In this document: positions 9,792-18,553 of the stretch, one piece after another | Numbering within the stretch: the stretch's first letter is position 1 | How the letters are laid out: each line of letters begins with the position of its first letter | From: Pontivivens marinum | GTDB lineage: Bacteria > Pseudomonadota > Alphaproteobacteria > Rhodobacterales > Rhodobacteraceae | NCBI RefSeq assembly: GCF_900231835.1 | Contig: NZ_OCTN01000001.1 | Span: forward strand, 558,001 to 622,000 | DNA length: 64,000 nt | Reading direction: 5' to 3' | The notes under the pieces: model-generated | The model's database searches: none | Told to the model about the DNA's origin: nothing | Seen by the model: the letters and a program-made list of their open reading frames with translations, nothing else | Program-made: the position numbers and the translations under genes

Positions 9792-9912
9792 CCTTGGCTA
9801 GGTATTCCGTAGGGATTTCCATTGTGCCTGAAAGATGATAGCCAAGGTTCGTATCCCGAACGGCGGGTCGCACCGCCGTTACAAAAATCAAATAGGCAGG
9901 CACTTAACCTGC
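9792..9912 (+). ncRNA. Candidate structured leader RNA upstream of AMP nucleosidase
   Basis: The ade-amn gap can fold extensively. CCTTGGCTA (9792-9800) pairs perfectly with TAGCCAAGG (9839-9847). GTTCG/CGAAC (9847-9851 with 9857-9861) encloses the loop TATCC, which can pair with GGGAT (9812-9816) inside the first loop, a pseudoknot. AACGGCGG/CCGCCGTT (9859-9866 with 9873-9880) competes with that small hairpin. GCAGG/CCTGC (9896-9900 with 9908-9912) stands just before the ACGGAG ribosome-binding site. Neither strand has a U-tract after the strong stem, so a simple terminator is unlikely. I recognise no known riboswitch class; the role as a leader is inference. Confidence 0.45.
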
Positions 9913-9929
9913 AAAACGGAGATACACGA

Positions 9930-11420
9930 ATGCGCGTACCCTACGCCCCAGCTGAAGCTGCCGTTCTGACCCCTGCCGCGCAGGGTGTGAAAACATTTGA
10001 CGATCCTGCCTTGGCTGTCGCCCACATCATCGCCCTATATGACGAAGCGACGGAGTTTTTGCGCAGCCATTTCCGTGCGGTCATGCAGGGTGACGAGCCA
10101 CAGGGTCGGTATCGTGCGTTTTACCCGCGGCTGGAAATGACCACGACCAGCTTTGCCTGGGTCGATAGCCGGTTGAGCTTTGGCCATGTTAGTGAGCCGG
10201 GAACCTATTCCGCGACCCTGACGCGCCCTGATCTGTTCCGCGATTACCTGACACAGCAGATCAAGCTGTTGATGCGCAACCATAACGTCCCTGTAAAGGT
10301 AAGCGTTTCCGACACACCGATCCCGCTGCATTTCGCATTGCCCGAGGGCGCGCATGTCGAGGGCAGCATCGAGGATCGTTTGGGCGGGCCGCTGCGCGAT
10401 GTTTTCGACGTGCCAAATCTGGAAACCACAAATGATGACATCGTAAACGGCACGGCCGGACGTGATGCGCAGGGGCATCGGCCCTTGGCCGCGTTTACGG
10501 CACAGCGGGTCGATTATTCGCTGGCGCGACTGGCCCATTACACAGCGACCAGCCCTGCCCATTTCCAGAACCACGTCCTGTTCACCAATTACCAGTTCTA
10601 CATGGATGAATTTGTCACATGGGCGCACAGTCAGATTGCTGATCCTGACAGCGGCTATGTTGCCTTTGTTCAGCCGGGCGGTGCGGTGACAACACGCGAC
10701 GGCACGACAGGTACGCCTGCGGTCAAGATGCCTCAGATGCCGACCTTCCACCTGACACGGGCGGACGGGAACGGGATCACCATGGTCAATATCGGCGTCG
10801 GGCCGTCCAACGCCAAAACGATCACCGACCATATCGCCGTACTGCGCCCCCATGCGTGGCTGATGTTGGGCCACTGTGCCGGTTTGCGCCATTCGCAAAG
10901 TCTGGGCGATTACGTTCTCGCCCATGCCTATGTTCGCGAAGATCACGTGCTGGACGACGATCTACCGGTCTGGGTTCCCATCCCCGCGCTGGCCGAAATC
11001 CAGATCGCGCTGGAGCACGCAGTGGAAAGCGTGACGGGTCTAGAGGGATACGAGCTGAAGCGGATCATGCGCACCGGCACGGTTGTCACCATCGACAACC
11101 GCAACTGGGAGTTGCGCGACCAGTCCGGCCCCGTGCAGCGCCTGAGCCAAAGCCGCGCGGTTGCACTAGACATGGAATCCGCCACCATCGCCGCAAACGG
11201 GTTCCGGTTCCGTGTTCCATACGGAACTTTACTATGCGTTTCGGATAAACCGTTGCATGGTGAGTTGAAATTACCGGGCATGGCCACAGATTTCTACAAA
11301 CGACAGGTGGCGCAACATTTGCAAATCGGAATTAGCGCGATGGAGGCCTTGCGCGAAATGCCACTTGAAAAACTACACTCTCGCAAATTGCGAAGTTTTG
11401 ACGAAACGGCGTTCCTGTAA
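9930..11420 (+). CDS. amn: AMP nucleosidase
   Basis: A 496-residue enzyme that hydrolyses AMP to adenine and ribose 5-phosphate in purine salvage and adenylate balance. The N-terminal AMP-nucleosidase domain includes RYRAFYPRLEMTTTSFAWVDSRLSFGHV, and the C-terminal half is a nucleoside-phosphorylase fold with GHCAGLRHSQSLGDYVLAHAYVREDHVLD and an ALDMESATIAANGFRFRVPYGTLLCVSDKPLHGE substrate segment. I chose the ATG at 9930 because ACGGAGA precedes it; the frame stays open upstream but covers the presumed leader. Length matches the family (E. coli about 484). Confidence 0.95.
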   Translation: MRVPYAPAEAAVLTPAAQGVKTFDDPALAVAHIIALYDEATEFLRSHFRAVMQGDEPQGRYRAFYPRLEMTTTSFAWVDSRLSFGHVSEPGTYSATLTRPDLFRDYLTQQIKLLMRNHNVPVKVSVSDTPIPLHFALPEGAHVEGSIEDRLGGPLRDVFDVPNLETTNDDIVNGTAGRDAQGHRPLAAFTAQRVDYSLARLAHYTATSPAHFQNHVLFTNYQFYMDEFVTWAHSQIADPDSGYVAFVQPGGAVTTRDGTTGTPAVKMPQMPTFHLTRADGNGITMVNIGVGPSNAKTITDHIAVLRPHAWLMLGHCAGLRHSQSLGDYVLAHAYVREDHVLDDDLPVWVPIPALAEIQIALEHAVESVTGLEGYELKRIMRTGTVVTIDNRNWELRDQSGPVQRLSQSRAVALDMESATIAANGFRFRVPYGTLLCVSDKPLHGELKLPGMATDFYKRQVAQHLQIGISAMEALREMPLEKLHSRKLRSFDETAFL

Positions 11421-11474
11421 GTCTTTAAAGCGGCTTGGAACGCATCAAAGTCACTGAAAGTGAACGAAAACGAT

Positions 11475-11491
11475 TGCGGCGAAGCGCCGCA
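11475..11491. other. Perfect stem-loop between amn and HU gene
   Basis: TGCGGCG and CGCCGCA pair around the three-base loop AAG, 55 bases past the amn stop. There is no U-tract, so it is at most a weak or Rho-assisted 3' structure, or part of the HU leader. Confidence 0.35.
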
Positions 11492-11562
11492 TGAGGTCAT
11501 TATCAACGAACGCCGCACCCGCCGGATTAAGTTGAGCAAATTAAAAACGCACAGGGAAACCA

Positions 11563-11853
11563 ATGACGCAAAAACCCATGACGAAAACACAACTGGTTGC
11601 AGCCCTCGCCGAGAGTACTGAAAGCGACAAAAAATCAGCTGGTGAGTTTCTCGATGCGCTGTCCGCGATCATCACCAGCGAAGTTGCCGCAGGCGGCGCC
11701 GTGACAATTCCCAATATCGGCAAGGTCTTCTGCCGTGATCGTCCCGAGCGGATGGTCCGCAACCCTGCCACCGGCGAGCAGATGCAAAAGGAAGCTGACC
11801 GCGCGGTAAAGGTAACTATTGCCAAGGCGCTCAAGGATTCTGTGAACGCCTGA
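11563..11853 (+). CDS. HU family DNA-binding protein
   Basis: A 96-residue nucleoid protein of the HU/IHF family. It has the MTKTQLVAALAESTESDKKSAGEFLDALSAII dimerisation helices and a beta-arm region (IPNIGKVFCRDRPERMVRNPATGEQM) containing the conserved RNPATGE motif that inserts into the DNA minor groove. It lacks the insertions of IhfA/IhfB, so plain HU is more likely. A purine-rich AGGGAAA lies upstream of the first ATG, and a strong terminator follows, so the gene is monocistronic. Confidence 0.93.
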   Translation: MTQKPMTKTQLVAALAESTESDKKSAGEFLDALSAIITSEVAAGGAVTIPNIGKVFCRDRPERMVRNPATGEQMQKEADRAVKVTIAKALKDSVNA

Positions 11854-11884
11854 TCTGTTTGTTCATCAAACATCACTCATTTTA

Positions 11885-11918
11885 AATGGCCGCGCCCTAC
11901 AGGACGCGGCCATTTTTT
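11885..11918 (+). terminator. Rho-independent terminator of the HU gene
   Basis: AATGGCCGCG (11885-11894) pairs perfectly with CGCGGCCATT (11905-11914) around a ten-base loop and runs into a T-tract to 11918, 32 bases after the stop. Confidence 0.93.
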
Positions 11919-12016
11919 GATTTCGGGCTATTTAGTATAGCCGCCTAGGAAAGTAGCCGAACCTTCCGTAACGTCAGATAGTATAGCACTGCGATTCTGC
12001 GGGCGGAGACAGTCGG

Positions 12017-12772
12017 ATGATCGGAACAGATCTATCTATCTTCATTGAGCAATGCGCGAGCATTCATAAACCGGTCGATTTATGGCAACTGGTGCTTGAA
12101 TTTTCGCAGCGCAGCGATGTGTGTTCGCTGAACTATCAGCATTTCAGTACATTTGGCGGGGCACATGTGCAGATCATGACCTATGGCTATCCAGAGGGCT
12201 GGGCCAAGGAATACATCGAGAATGCGCGCCATCGCGATGATCCGATACCGGAATTGGCTGCGCAGTTGGACAAGCCTTTTCTGTGGTCACAGGTCGGCAG
12301 CCTGACCTCAATCACGGCGGAGCAGCAATCCTATCTGGAGGAATTGCGCCGCTGGCATGTGGGTGACGGGCTGGCAATACAGGTATACGGGCCCGGTTTG
12401 CGAAACGGTTATATCGGGCTGGGCTTTGCCGACGACGCAGCGCAGATTGATTCGAGAATCATCCTAGGGTTGCAATTGGCAGCACAGACCGCCCATCAGC
12501 GATACTGTGAGATGAGCCTGAACCACCGACGCCCCCGATATGATCTGTCAAAGCGGGAACGGGAGGTTCTGGCGTGGATCGCGCGGGGCAAAAGCAATGC
12601 GATGATTTCTGACATCCTCAACATTTCACCCCATACGGTGGATACGCATTTGCGGCGTGTTTATGACAAACTCGGGGTCACGGACCGAACGTCAGCTGCC
12701 ATAATAGGATTGGGGTCAAACGTGATCCAATTGGACACGCAGGTCGTGCCGCTACGTCAGTCCCGATATTAA
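12017..12772 (+). CDS. LuxR-family quorum-sensing-type regulator (LuxR solo)
   Basis: A 251-residue regulator. The N-terminal autoinducer-binding domain retains conserved positions: Trp62 and Tyr66 in EGWAKEYI, Asp74/75 in HRDDP, Trp90 and a Gly in HVGDGLA. The C-terminal domain (about 178-240) is a LuxR-type HTH with LSKREREVLAWIARGKSN and ISPHTVDTHLRRVYDKLGV. It probably binds an acyl-homoserine lactone or a related molecule and acts as a transcription factor in the cytosol. No luxI synthase gene is nearby, so it is a solo as far as this window shows. Confidence 0.9.
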   Translation: MIGTDLSIFIEQCASIHKPVDLWQLVLEFSQRSDVCSLNYQHFSTFGGAHVQIMTYGYPEGWAKEYIENARHRDDPIPELAAQLDKPFLWSQVGSLTSITAEQQSYLEELRRWHVGDGLAIQVYGPGLRNGYIGLGFADDAAQIDSRIILGLQLAAQTAHQRYCEMSLNHRRPRYDLSKREREVLAWIARGKSNAMISDILNISPHTVDTHLRRVYDKLGVTDRTSAAIIGLGSNVIQLDTQVVPLRQSRY

Positions 12773-13183
12773 CAAAACTAGCGTGATCACGCGATGGCCC
12801 TTCTTGGCGGGGGTCTATAGCAGACGCCATGCGGTCAAATCAGACCGTCACTCGTATGTGGATCGCCCGAACCGACACCTGCGCAATAGCGCTGTGTCCA
12901 GCAGGTTTTCGAAGAATGGCGTTCCGAGAATACGCAGCCTGTGAACAGGTTGGAGCATGCGCCCATGACAGCTAGGGCCGCGTGATCGTGATGGGTTTGG
13001 GTTGAAATGCGTCTTGCACATGAACGCAGCCGTCTGCCCCAGAGGTGGACAGCCTGCCTTCGTCGTCCTGGCGTCCGCATATCACGTTGTGATGCCATTG
13101 CCGGTGGGGGCTGGGCAATCGGCACACACGTGAACGAGCGACCGCGTCAGTACCTGTGGGGGGTGGTGGCGCGGTCGGCTCGG
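12773..13183. other. Convergent intergenic region, 411 bases
   Basis: Between the ends of the LuxR gene and the beta-oxidation gene. It contains the self-complementary GCGTGATCACGC (12781-12792) just after the LuxR stop and a possible small leftward reading frame (12835-12966). I see no tRNA, repeat or strong terminator. Confidence 0.4.
12835..12966 (-). CDS. Possible Cys-containing 43-residue microprotein
   Basis: An ATG at 12966 opens a 43-codon frame rich in Cys, Ser and Thr, with four Cys (residues 4, 11, 22, 28). No convincing ribosome-binding site precedes it and I recognise no family. It is the most protein-like small frame in this gap, but it may be chance. Confidence 0.2.
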   Translation of the reverse strand: MGACSNLFTGCVFSERHSSKTCWTQRYCAGVGSGDPHTSDGLI

Positions 13184-15265
13184 TTATTTGTTTCGCGCGG
13201 CAAACGGGCTGTTTTGCACGCCCACCTCACGCAGCAATGGCGCAACCTGCCAACTGGCCGGATCAGCATCTGCAATGGCCTGCATCGTGGCCAGTACTTG
13301 CGCGGTGCCATAGGCATCGGCCTGCTGCATAGGGCCACCGCGCCAGCGCGGATAGCCATAGCCCATCATCTTAACCACATCGATATCGAGGGGACGCTCT
13401 GCCACGCCCTCGGCCAAAATCATCGCCGCCTCGTTCACCTGAACGGCATGCAGCATGGCCACGATCTGCGCGTCGGTGAAATCACGCGGGGTGATCCCCT
13501 GCGCCGCACGCTCCGCCGCGATCAGCGCATCGGTTTCCGGCGAGGGCAGCGCAGCCCGGTTGCCAGCCTCGTACCGATAGAAGCCGCGTCCGGTTTTCTG
13601 ACCGGTTGCGCCATCCTCCACAATCAGATCGGGGATGCGGGAATAGCGGCGGTTCGGATCGCGGGTTGCTGCCTCACGTTTGCGATTGGCATAGCCGATT
13701 TGCAGGCCTGCCATGTCGAACATCTCGAACGGGCCCATGGGCATACCGAATGCCTTCATCGCGCCGTCAATCTGCGCGGCGCTGGCGCCATCCTCCAGCA
13801 GATAGCCGGCCATCCGGCCATAGGCGCCGAGGATACGGTTGCCGATAAAGCCGTCGCAGATGCCCGACAGCACCGCCACCTTGCGCATCTTTTTGGCCAT
13901 TACGAAACCGGTGGCCAGCACATCGGGGTGGGTATCAGGCGTTTTGACCACCTCGACCAAGCGCATGATATGCGCGGGGGAAAAGAAGTGCAGGCCCATG
14001 ATCCGCTCGGGGTTTGGCACCTGTGCGGTAAAGCTGGTGGGGTCGATATAGGACGTATTCGTGGCGAGGATCGCGTCCGGGCGGGCCGTTGCCGCCAGCT
14101 TGTCAAACACGGCGCGCTTTACGTCGGTTTCCTCGAACACAGCCTCGATAATCAGGTCGGCAGTAGCGACGGCATTGAAATCATCGGTGGTGGTCAGCAG
14201 GGCAAGGGTTGCGTCGCGGGTGGCCTCGGTGATTTTGCCACGCTTCACAGCCGATGCCAGATTGCCCGCTACGCGATCTTGTGCCGCCTGCGCGGCCTCC
14301 GCGCTTTGCTCAACGATGGTGGTGGGGTAGCCGGCGGAGATTGCAGCCGTCGCAATGCCCGATCCCATCAGGCCACCGCCGATAACGGCAAGCTGTGCGA
14401 TGTCGCGCGGCGTGCCGGATTTCAGCGCGGCTGGCTTGCCAACCGCACGTTCGGCAAAGAAGGCATGGCGCAGGGCCTTTGACTGATCGGTTTCCTTTAG
14501 CTCAAGGAAGATCTCCCGCTCCGCCTTCATTCCATCCGCCAGATCCATGGTGAAGGCATTGCGCACGGAATCAAAGGCCCGCACGGGGGAGATTTGGCCG
14601 CGGGCCTTTTTCGCAACCTCGGCGCGTAATTTGTCCCAATCATCTGCGGTCAGGTCGGTTTGTGCCGGGGCCGGATCAAGGCGCGGCACTGGTTTGCCCG
14701 CCACATCCCGTGCGAAGGTCATTGCATCTGCGGTCAGATCATCGCTGAGGCGATCCACCAGACCGACCTCCATCGCCTGTGCTGCCGAAATTGGCGCGCC
14801 TGTTGTGACCAACTGCACCGCCGCCGCCGCACCGGTCAGTCGTGGCGCCCGCTGTGTGCCGCCAGCACCGGGCAGGATACCCAGTGCGACCTCGGGCAGA
14901 CCAACCTTCGTCCGGCTATCCGCAATCCGGCAATGACAGCCAAGGGCCGTTTCCAGCCCGCCACCCAGCACGGTGCCGTGCAATGCCGCGATCCATGGCT
15001 TGGAGCTGGCGTGGATACGCTCCACCAAATCCGGCAGCCATGGTTGCATGGACCCGCCGTCAAATTCCCGAATGTCAGCACCTGCGATAAAGGTACGCCC
15101 CGCGCAGGCCAGCACCACCGCCTGTACCGAGGCATCCTCCTCCAACACCGGAACAGCATCCCATAGCCCCTGCCGGACCGCCTGCCCGACGGCATTTACC
15201 GGCGGGTTATCAATGGTGACGACGGCAATGCCATCCTGACGGGTAATGGTGACGGTGCTGGACAT
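13184..15265 (-). CDS. Bifunctional enoyl-CoA hydratase/3-hydroxyacyl-CoA dehydrogenase
   Basis: A 693-residue fused beta-oxidation enzyme of the FadB/FadJ type. Residues 1 to about 190 form an enoyl-CoA hydratase (crotonase) domain with the oxyanion segments AGRTFIAGADIREF and GTVLGGGLETALGCHCRIA. The dehydrogenase half begins with the NAD site VIGGGLMGSGIATA and continues with NPERIMGLHFFSPAHIMRLVEVV and a C-terminal repeat. It hydrates and oxidises acyl-CoA intermediates in the cytosol. Start at 15265 (MSSTVTITRQ) is set by GGGGAGAG seven bases upstream; a longer in-frame reading lacks this support. No thiolase gene is adjacent, and the precise chain-length range cannot be read. Confidence 0.93.
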   Translation of the reverse strand: MSSTVTITRQDGIAVVTIDNPPVNAVGQAVRQGLWDAVPVLEEDASVQAVVLACAGRTFIAGADIREFDGGSMQPWLPDLVERIHASSKPWIAALHGTVLGGGLETALGCHCRIADSRTKVGLPEVALGILPGAGGTQRAPRLTGAAAAVQLVTTGAPISAAQAMEVGLVDRLSDDLTADAMTFARDVAGKPVPRLDPAPAQTDLTADDWDKLRAEVAKKARGQISPVRAFDSVRNAFTMDLADGMKAEREIFLELKETDQSKALRHAFFAERAVGKPAALKSGTPRDIAQLAVIGGGLMGSGIATAAISAGYPTTIVEQSAEAAQAAQDRVAGNLASAVKRGKITEATRDATLALLTTTDDFNAVATADLIIEAVFEETDVKRAVFDKLAATARPDAILATNTSYIDPTSFTAQVPNPERIMGLHFFSPAHIMRLVEVVKTPDTHPDVLATGFVMAKKMRKVAVLSGICDGFIGNRILGAYGRMAGYLLEDGASAAQIDGAMKAFGMPMGPFEMFDMAGLQIGYANRKREAATRDPNRRYSRIPDLIVEDGATGQKTGRGFYRYEAGNRAALPSPETDALIAAERAAQGITPRDFTDAQIVAMLHAVQVNEAAMILAEGVAERPLDIDVVKMMGYGYPRWRGGPMQQADAYGTAQVLATMQAIADADPASWQVAPLLREVGVQNSPFAARNK

Positions 15266-15352
15266 AAATCTCTCCCCTATATTTTGGCCACATGGTGACG
15301 CAGCCGCGCGCACCGTCAAGGGCAACGCCGCGTGGGGGAGAGAGTTTGATGT

Positions 15353-16024
15353 TTAGGCAGCCCAGTGGATCGTAGCACCCGCCTGTAGGGCAAGGCGGAT
15401 CGGGGCCTCGGCCGTGGTGGGTGTGGCCTGCGCCTGTGTCAGGGCCTCAGCCTTATCCGCGCCCTGAATCAGGATGTGCAGATTGCGCGCGGCGGACAGC
15501 ACGGGGGCAGTCAGCGTTAGCCGTGGTTCAGGCGCACCCGGTGCACGCATCGGCAGCAAGGGCGGCGCATCAGCGGCCAGCGCCTGTTCCAACAGATCCG
15601 CACCGGGGAAGATTGAGGCCGTGTGCATATCCGCGCCCATGCCCAGCACGCAAACATCCAGTGGCAGGGCCATGGCGATATCTGCGGTGAGCGCCTCCAG
15701 CACGTCCTCGGGCCGGTCACCCTGACGGTAGAACGGCACCATGGTTGCCACTGCCGCTGCGTTTTGCAGCAGGGTGCCGCGCAACAGTCGGGTGTTCGAC
15801 CGCTCCGACGTTTCAGGCACAAAGCGTTCATCCGTCAGCATCACCCGCACGCGGAACCAATCCAGCGGTGCAGTGGATAGCGCGCTGAGGAACGGCCCCG
15901 GTGTGGTGCCCCCCGGCACGGCCAGCGTGGCGGTTGGTTGGGCGTCCAGCGCCGTGGCCAGCTCACCAGCAACTGTTGCGGCCAGTGCGGCCATCAATGC
16001 CTCGCGGCTATCGTAGCGGTTCAT
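15353..16024 (-). CDS. pgl: 6-phosphogluconolactonase
   Basis: A 223-residue enzyme that opens 6-phosphogluconolactone to 6-phosphogluconate. Motifs are AVPGGTTPGPFL (residues 35-46), MLTDERFVP and GMGADMHTASIFPGA, which build the phosphosugar site. It is the last gene of the leftward sugar operon, and its ATG overlaps the zwf stop by 4 bases, so the two consecutive enzymes are translationally coupled. Confidence 0.96.
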   Translation of the reverse strand: MNRYDSREALMAALAATVAGELATALDAQPTATLAVPGGTTPGPFLSALSTAPLDWFRVRVMLTDERFVPETSERSNTRLLRGTLLQNAAAVATMVPFYRQGDRPEDVLEALTADIAMALPLDVCVLGMGADMHTASIFPGADLLEQALAADAPPLLPMRAPGAPEPRLTLTAPVLSAARNLHILIQGADKAEALTQAQATPTTAEAPIRLALQAGATIHWAA

Positions 16025-17481
16025 GCCTCAATCTCCCGCCAGCGACGGCCATCGCGGTGCATCAGGCCCAATGCGTCCTCGGGGCCCGAGCTGCCGGAAT
16101 CATAGGCGGCTGGCTTGCGCCCTTGCTCGGTCCAGTCATTCAACATTTTATCCGCCCATTCCCAAGCTGCCTCGACCTCATCCCCGCGCATGAACAGGGT
16201 TTGGTCGCCGCGAATAACGTCCATGATCAGACGTTCATAGGCATCGGGCATGGATTCCGCACTTGGCCCGAGTGCATCGGCAAAGGTCATGTCCAGCGGC
16301 ACATCGGCCAGACGCATGCCGCCCGGGCCCGGTTCCTTGATCGTCATGCGCAGGGTGATCCCCTCATCCGGCTGCAACCGGATGATCAACGCATTGGTCT
16401 GGTGCGCAGGCAATTTGGCAAAGATCGAGTGAGGCGGCTCCTTGAAGATCACCGCGATCTCACTCATCCGTGCGCGCAGACGTTTTCCAGTGCGCAGATA
16501 GAACGGCGTACCGCTCCAGCGCCAGTTCGAGATGTTTACCTTTAGCGCGACATAGCTTTCCGTCAGGCTGTCAGGATTTTCGGCGTCCTGCACATAGGAT
16601 GGTTCATCCTTGGCCGCGCGATATTGGCCGCGCACGATATCCTCACGGGCGACATCCTCCAGCGAGTGGATGACCTTCAGCTTTTCATCCCGCACGCGGT
16701 TGGCGTCGAACTGGGCTGGTGGTTCCATTGCGGTCAGGCACAACAACTGCATCAGGTGGTTTTGCACCATGTCCCGCATCGCGCCGGATTTGTCGTAATA
16801 GCCGCCACGACCGCCGACGCCGATACTCTCGGACACGGTGATCTGCACGTGATCGACATGACGTGCATTCCACAGCGGCTCGAACAAGGCATTGGCGAAG
16901 CGGACGGCCATCAGGTTCTGGACGGTTTCCTTGCCCAGATAATGGTCGATGCGGTAAATCTGCGCCTCGTCGAAGCTATCGCTCAATTGTTTGTTCAGTG
17001 CGCGGGCCGATTCCAGATCGTGGCCCAGCGGCTTTTCCACAACGATGCGGCTATCCTTGGTCGCGATGCCGGTTTCGTGCAGACGCGCAGCGATGGGGCC
17101 GAACAGCGACGGGCCTACGGACAGGTAGAAGGCGCGGGTTTGGCTCTTCGTTTTGGCGAGCTTTTTGGTCAGCTCGTCCCAGCCATCCTCACCTGTCGCA
17201 TCAACGGTCACGTAATCCAGCACGGACAGGAATTTGGCGGCGATTTCCTCGTCCAGCTTATCCTTGCCGATAAAGGTTTCCAGCGCCTCACGGATCATAT
17301 CGCGAAAGGCGCGGGTGGTCAGCGCGGAGCGGGCCGCACCGATAATGCGCGCATCCTGCGGCATCTGGCCTGCAACCATCCGGCGGTAAAGACCCGGTAG
17401 AATTTTGCGGCGGGCAAGATCGCCGGTAGCCCCGAAGATAATCAAATCAAAGGGCTGTACTGGAATGACGCGCGAAACCAT
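16021..17481 (-). CDS. zwf: Glucose-6-phosphate 1-dehydrogenase
   Basis: A 486-residue enzyme that oxidises glucose 6-phosphate to 6-phosphogluconolactone with NADP, the entry to the Entner-Doudoroff and pentose-phosphate routes. The dinucleotide site is FGATGDLARRKILPGLY near the N-terminus. The active-site motif RIDHYLGKETVQNLMAVRFAN carries the substrate-binding Lys and catalytic His. It sits between fructokinase (17 bases upstream) and pgl (overlapping), so imported sugars are directed into this route. Confidence 0.98.
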   Translation of the reverse strand: MVSRVIPVQPFDLIIFGATGDLARRKILPGLYRRMVAGQMPQDARIIGAARSALTTRAFRDMIREALETFIGKDKLDEEIAAKFLSVLDYVTVDATGEDGWDELTKKLAKTKSQTRAFYLSVGPSLFGPIAARLHETGIATKDSRIVVEKPLGHDLESARALNKQLSDSFDEAQIYRIDHYLGKETVQNLMAVRFANALFEPLWNARHVDHVQITVSESIGVGGRGGYYDKSGAMRDMVQNHLMQLLCLTAMEPPAQFDANRVRDEKLKVIHSLEDVAREDIVRGQYRAAKDEPSYVQDAENPDSLTESYVALKVNISNWRWSGTPFYLRTGKRLRARMSEIAVIFKEPPHSIFAKLPAHQTNALIIRLQPDEGITLRMTIKEPGPGGMRLADVPLDMTFADALGPSAESMPDAYERLIMDVIRGDQTLFMRGDEVEAAWEWADKMLNDWTEQGRKPAAYDSGSSGPEDALGLMHRDGRRWREIEA

Positions 17482-17498
17482 AACGACTCTCCTGTCGT

Positions 17499-18422
17499 TC
17501 AGAGATCAGAAAGACGGGGCAAGTCGGCCCCCTGGCGAGTACATGTGACTGCTGCGGCATTTGCGCAGAAGTTGAGCAAATGCTCAAGTCCTGTCGCATC
17601 CATACCCGCAATATGCCCGTGAATGTCGTCCGCCTTGCCCAATTGCATCAGCAGCGACGCCATAAACGTATCCCCCGCGCCGACCGTATCAATCACATCA
17701 ACAGCCGGGGGCGATGCAACAGCGTGGGCACCATTCGCCGCCCAGCCCAGCGCGCGTTCACCGCCATCGGTGACGACAACCAGTTTCACCCCCGCGGCCA
17801 GCATGTTCTGCGCAAAGGTCGCCGCATCCATGTCAGGGTGGATCAGCTCCAGATCCTCGGACGAGATTTTCAGCACGCTGACAAACGGGATCAGGGCCGC
17901 AACACGGGCGCGCCAAACAGCCATATCAGGCTGTACCGTTGGGCGAATATTCGGATCGAGCGAGATCAGACGATCCTGCGCCTGTTCCGCCAAAGCGTAT
18001 AGCGCATCGGCGCAGGGCATTGTGACCAGAGAATAGGACCCGAAATGCACGCCGCGCACATCATCGGACAGCGTGGGCACATCCGCAGGCGTGACGCCGG
18101 TATCGGCTGCATTCTCGGAATAGAAGGTATAGGCGGGCACGCCCTCCTCATCGAGGGTAATCATGCTCAACGTGGTTTTGCGGTCCGTATCCAGCGTGTA
18201 GCGCAGATCGACATCCTCATCCTGCAACACGCGGTGCAATTTGCGGCCCAGCGGGTCCATGGACAGCGCCGAGAAATAGCCCGCATCCGCCTGCAACCGG
18301 CGCATACCGATGGCCACGTTGAACGGCGACCCGCCTGCCCGCGACGTGAATTTCGCCGTGGCTGCATCCGTGCCGGGTTCCATGAACACGTCGAAAAGAT
18401 TGTCGCCGCAAATCAGAAACAT
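17499..18422 (-). CDS. PfkB-family carbohydrate kinase, probable fructokinase
   Basis: A 307-residue ribokinase-family enzyme. The N-terminal GGSPFNVAIGMRRL is the sugar-binding signature, and the C-terminal DTVGAGDTFMASLL contains the catalytic Asp and anion hole. Placed between the alpha-glucosidase transporter genes and zwf, it probably phosphorylates fructose released from sucrose. Substrate assignment rests on context; another hexose or deoxygluconate cannot be excluded. Confidence 0.85.
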   Translation of the reverse strand: MFLICGDNLFDVFMEPGTDAATAKFTSRAGGSPFNVAIGMRRLQADAGYFSALSMDPLGRKLHRVLQDEDVDLRYTLDTDRKTTLSMITLDEEGVPAYTFYSENAADTGVTPADVPTLSDDVRGVHFGSYSLVTMPCADALYALAEQAQDRLISLDPNIRPTVQPDMAVWRARVAALIPFVSVLKISSEDLELIHPDMDAATFAQNMLAAGVKLVVVTDGGERALGWAANGAHAVASPPAVDVIDTVGAGDTFMASLLMQLGKADDIHGHIAGMDATGLEHLLNFCANAAAVTCTRQGADLPRLSDL

Positions 18423-18553
18423 AAGGTCGCTCCGTCAGATCAACGCCCCATGGGCGGAGGAAGTGGTCACCCCTTGGGGCAAAAATCATCGGCACGTGCC
18501 GAAACACGCGCCGCAGATAGGCGTCAAATGCGCCTGATGCCAATAGCCAAGGC

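Noticed and set aside
9846-9862. GGTTCGTATCCC, which resembles a tRNA T-arm
   Set aside because: No acceptor, D or anticodon arms can be placed around it, and the bases pair better as part of the proposed leader structure.
12781-12792. GCGTGATCACGC as a terminator of the LuxR gene
   Set aside because: It is a loopless palindrome without a T-run, so it does not look like a standard terminator.
13007-14482. A 491-codon open frame on the plus strand
   Set aside because: It mostly lies opposite the fused beta-oxidation gene and has low-complexity, His/Arg-rich content without any recognisable domain.
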